Of a stretch of 35,450 nt of DNA, positions 33,382 to 35,450 are shown one piece after another; the stretch's first letter is position 1; each line of letters starts with the position of its first letter. The notes under the pieces were generated by a model. That model did not search any database. It was not told the origin of the DNA and saw only the letters and a program-made list of their open reading frames with translations. The position numbers and the translations under genes were made by a program. This DNA comes from JBOFZL01 sp051655155 (GTDB taxonomy: Bacteria > Bacillota > Clostridia > Peptostreptococcales > Filifactoraceae), in contig JBOFZL010000043.1 in assembly GCA_051655155.1 (NCBI GenBank), positions 1 through 35,450 of the forward strand, written 5' to 3'.

Positions 33382-33750
33382 ATGGGTATTTATAAAGCAG
33401 GAGAAAATTATTTAGAAGCTATATTGATTTTAAGAGAAGAGAGAACCAAGGTAAGAGCGGTGGATATGTCAAGACTGCTTAACGTAACTAAGGCAAGTGT
33501 AAGCAAAACATTAAAAGCCCTTATGGAAGATGGATATGTTAATGTGGATTTAAGAGCGGTTACCCTAACAGAAGAGGGTGAAAAGGTAGCTGTTAAGGTT
33601 CACCAAAAACGTAACGTTTTACAAAAGCTTTTGACTGAGGTTATAGGCATAGATAAGAAGGTTGCAGAGTCAGAGGCAGCGGAAATGAAGCATGCAATCA
33701 GCGATAAGACGCTTACAAAGATTCAAAGTTATATCAAGAAAAATAAGTAA
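33382..33750 (+). CDS. Short DtxR/MntR-family regulator with degenerate metal site
   Basis: A 122-residue protein: winged helix (about 5-66; recognition helix VTKASVSKTLKALMEDGYV) plus the dimerisation domain (about 70-120), with no SH3-like domain, as in MntR. By eye alignment with DtxR and MntR, Glu12 and His104 of the metal site are kept, but the other main His is Arg77, and the Glu before His104 is Lys103; the DtxR Cys/MntR Glu is Ala. So it may bind metal weakly or answer to something else. Its target is unknown; the nearest genes are the CstA-family transporter and the LRR protein. GGAG is about 12 bases before the ATG. Confidence 0.82.
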   Translation: MGIYKAGENYLEAILILREERTKVRAVDMSRLLNVTKASVSKTLKALMEDGYVNVDLRAVTLTEEGEKVAVKVHQKRNVLQKLLTEVIGIDKKVAESEAAEMKHAISDKTLTKIQSYIKKNK

Positions 33751-33761
33751 AAAACAATTAT

Positions 33762-33801
33762 AAAAAGATGTGTTCTGGAATTGTCCAAAATACATCTTTT
33801 T
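33762..33801 (+). terminator. Terminator after the regulator gene
   Basis: AAAAAGATGT (33762-33771) pairs with ACATCTTTTT (33792-33801); TGG/CCA inside adds a second helix. T residues close it. Confidence 0.8.
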
Positions 33802-33861
33802 ATTTAGGTAAAGTTTACATATAAAATATAATTTTATGCACAGAATTTAGGGTTTTCATAG

Positions 33862-33890
33862 TTGACTTTTAAAATACAAAATGGGATAAT
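33862..33890 (+). promoter_or_regulatory. Promoter of the LRR protein gene
   Basis: TTGACT (33862-33867), 17 bases, GATAAT (33885-33890). Just downstream ATAAAGTGTA (33895-33904) can pair with TATACTTTAT (33909-33918) around CGTT, at the expected start of the RNA. Confidence 0.65.
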
Positions 33891-33948
33891 CGAAATAAAG
33901 TGTACGTTTATACTTTATAGAACGAAATAAAAAATTATGGAGGTTAAA

Positions 33949-35450
33949 ATGAAAGGTAAAAAACTTAAAAGTGGTCTAGTAAGCTTGCTTATGGTATTGG
34001 TGTGTATACTTACCATTATACCATTTGATATCTTAGCAAAAGAAGATGTCTATCTAGAAAAAGAGAAAGATGGAGTTGCTGAAATACAAGAAAATAAGAA
34101 AGAAAACCTTATTGAAAATTCTGTGGGGGGGGGTATAGCGACTGAAAAAGATATTGTAAATGAAATGATTGTGGATAAAGCAACTACATATTCTACAGAA
34201 GATGGTGGGAATGTAAAACTTAGAAATTTAAGTCCTGTGCCACCATCTGATTGGGCGTTTGATGAAAGCAGTAGATACTTAAACAATCTAATAGTTAAGT
34301 ATAATGGAAGGGGTACTGATACTAATGGAGATGGGTATATTTCAATATCAGAAGCTAATGCTAGAAGGCATGATATAAATCTTCGTGGTGAAGCAGGCGT
34401 TTTTGAAGAGGGAGAGTCAACATTAAATGGAATAGAACATTTTACATTAGTTAAGAATATAGTTTTAACAAATATTAACTTGACTGGAAGTATACCAGAG
34501 GACATAGGAAACTTAAAAAATCTTGAAATTATGGCTTTTGATTACGGCAATTTAAGTGGAAGTATACCAGAAGGTATAGGTAATTTAGAGAATATCAAAC
34601 ATATAAGGATATCTGGAAATAATGTAAGTGGAAGCATACCAGATACCATAGGTAATTTAAGTAACTTAGAATTTTTAGATTTGCAGAATAACCAATTAAG
34701 TGGCGACATACCAGAAAGTATAGGGAAATTAGAAGCTGTTAAAAGGATAAACCTCGACGGAAATTACCTGCAAGGAAATATACCACAAAGCATAGGTAAT
34801 CTAAAAAATCTTACTAGCTTTAGAGCAAATGATAATGCATTAAGGGGAAATATACCAGAAAGTATAGGGTATTTAAGTAATTTGGAAGAACTTTATTTAT
34901 CACAGAATCATCTAAGTGGAAGTATACCAAAAACCATAGGATCTTTGGAAAAGTTAAAAATACTAAGCCTGTATAGTAATCATCTAAGTGGAGAAATACC
35001 CGAGAGCATAGGTAATTTGGTTAATCTTTTAAATTTGAGATTAGCTTATAATTTTTTAAGCGGCAATATACCAGAGAGCATAGAAAACTTAGTAAATTTG
35101 TCAAATATGGATATAATGGAAAATAGATTAGAGGGAGAGATACCATCTGGATTAAGTAAAATTAGCACCTTGAAAAGTTTAAAAATATATGGAAACCGAT
35201 TTATATCTATTCCTAAAGAAATATATGAGACTATAAAGGCGATTGGTATTAAGCCTATATATTCAGGATTTCAAACAAATGAAACTACACTAAATGAGCT
35301 GACGGTTGTAGATAAGGACTATGAGTTTACTGGGATACCAGCCTATGAACAGTTTCCGCAATATGGAGAAACTTTTCGTTATACCCTAAAAGTTGGAGAT
35401 TCTGTACTGAAAAGAATAACACCAATTATAGAGGGGGGAAAAGTAAAGAT
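33949..35450 (+). CDS. Secreted leucine-rich-repeat protein (3' end outside window)
   Basis: At least 500 residues; the frame is open to the window edge, so the protein is partial here only because the window stops. Residues 1-30 are a signal peptide (MKGKKLKSG, then a hydrophobic run to ILA). Residues about 31-110 are charged, then FDESSRYLNNLIVKYNGRG leads into an EF-hand-like loop, DTNGDGYISISE (124-135). GIEHFTLVKNI caps ten LRRs of 24 residues (178-417) of the LSGSIPESIGNL type. A further beta-rich part begins near 445 (NELTVVDKDYEFTG). Cell-surface or secreted binding role is inferred; no anchor is visible yet. ATGGAGG precedes the start. A G9 tract at 34125-34133 may make it phase variable. 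Confidence 0.9.
   Translation, partial: MKGKKLKSGLVSLLMVLVCILTIIPFDILAKEDVYLEKEKDGVAEIQENKKENLIENSVGGGIATEKDIVNEMIVDKATTYSTEDGGNVKLRNLSPVPPSDWAFDESSRYLNNLIVKYNGRGTDTNGDGYISISEANARRHDINLRGEAGVFEEGESTLNGIEHFTLVKNIVLTNINLTGSIPEDIGNLKNLEIMAFDYGNLSGSIPEGIGNLENIKHIRISGNNVSGSIPDTIGNLSNLEFLDLQNNQLSGDIPESIGKLEAVKRINLDGNYLQGNIPQSIGNLKNLTSFRANDNALRGNIPESIGYLSNLEELYLSQNHLSGSIPKTIGSLEKLKILSLYSNHLSGEIPESIGNLVNLLNLRLAYNFLSGNIPESIENLVNLSNMDIMENRLEGEIPSGLSKISTLKSLKIYGNRFISIPKEIYETIKAIGIKPIYSGFQTNETTLNELTVVDKDYEFTGIPAYEQFPQYGETFRYTLKVGDSVLKRITPIIEGGKVK
34125..34133 (+). repeat. G9 homopolymer tract inside the LRR gene
   Basis: Nine G in a row in an AT-rich gene, about 59 codons after the start. With nine G the frame is open. 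With ten it meets TGA four codons later, and with eight it meets TAG at once. Confidence 0.95.
34480..35199 (+). repeat. Ten tandem 72-base leucine-rich repeat units
   Basis: Ten units of exactly 72 bases (24 residues), in perfect register over 720 bases. The unit is L-x-G-x-I-P-x-x-I-G-x-L-x-x-L-x-x-L-x-L-x-x-N-x, the pattern known as plant-specific type LRR. The motif ATACCAGAAAGTATAGG recurs with small changes. The last unit is divergent (GEIPSGLSKISTL). Confidence 0.95.

Noticed and set aside
34050..34505. A 151-residue reverse-strand frame
   Set aside because: It is antisense to the LRR gene and has a low-complexity Ser/Pro/Phe composition with no ribosome binding site.
34480..35199. 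CRISPR-like array
   Set aside because: The repeats are coding, in exact 72-base register, and give a leucine-rich repeat protein; there are no unique spacers.

Overview
The window is AT-rich and looks like the chromosome of an anaerobic, amino-acid-fermenting Firmicute of the class Clostridia. The reasons are a D-proline reductase (Stickland) locus with two selenocysteine codons, two T-box leaders, an S-box leader, OhrR and clostridial gene order (rplM-rpsI, ruvCAB, queA-tgt-yajC). The gene set fits Peptostreptococcaceae relatives such as Acetoanaerobium or Filifactor, but I cannot fix the genus. I saw no prophage, transposase, tRNA or CRISPR array.

Left part (1-10900): a 5S rRNA with its terminator; a TraX-like membrane protein; a run of patatin-like lipase, EamA transporter, DUF1461/TIGR01906 membrane protein and a ferredoxin-type aldo/keto reductase; a peroxide-response unit (glutathione peroxidase plus OhrR) behind a 47-bp palindrome that contains the known OhrR core; a convergent exported cyclophilin; a cytochrome-b5-like lipoprotein; and metK behind a SAM-I riboswitch. 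A small reverse-strand membrane protein and a 550-bp AT-rich gap follow.

Middle (10900-19740): housekeeping genes in tight order: truA, rplM-rpsI with a probable L13 leader, ruvC-ruvA-ruvB, a SpoIID-like protein, queA, a membrane protein of uncertain family, tgt and yajC. Most are on one strand with short gaps.

Right part (19770-31460): proline metabolism. A strong sigma-A-type promoter drives prdC-prdA-(87 aa protein)-prdB-prdD-prdE-prdF. PrdC and PrdB are each interrupted by one in-frame UGA that must be read as selenocysteine. PrdD and PrdE are the two halves of a PrdA paralogue, split exactly where PrdA self-cleaves. A TSUP-family permease with its own operator-rich promoter, an ornithine cyclodeaminase (ornithine to proline) and prolyl-tRNA synthetase under a proline (CCU) T-box follow. 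Ornithine would be turned into L-proline, racemised by PrdF and reduced to 5-aminovalerate by PrdA/PrdB with electrons through PrdC. On the reverse strand lies trpP, a tryptophan transporter under a tryptophan (UGG) T-box.

Right end (31500-35450): a CstA-family transporter, a short DtxR-family regulator with a degenerate metal site, and the start of a secreted leucine-rich-repeat protein (cut by the window edge). That protein has ten 24-residue repeats, an EF-hand-like loop and a G9 tract whose slippage would switch it off.
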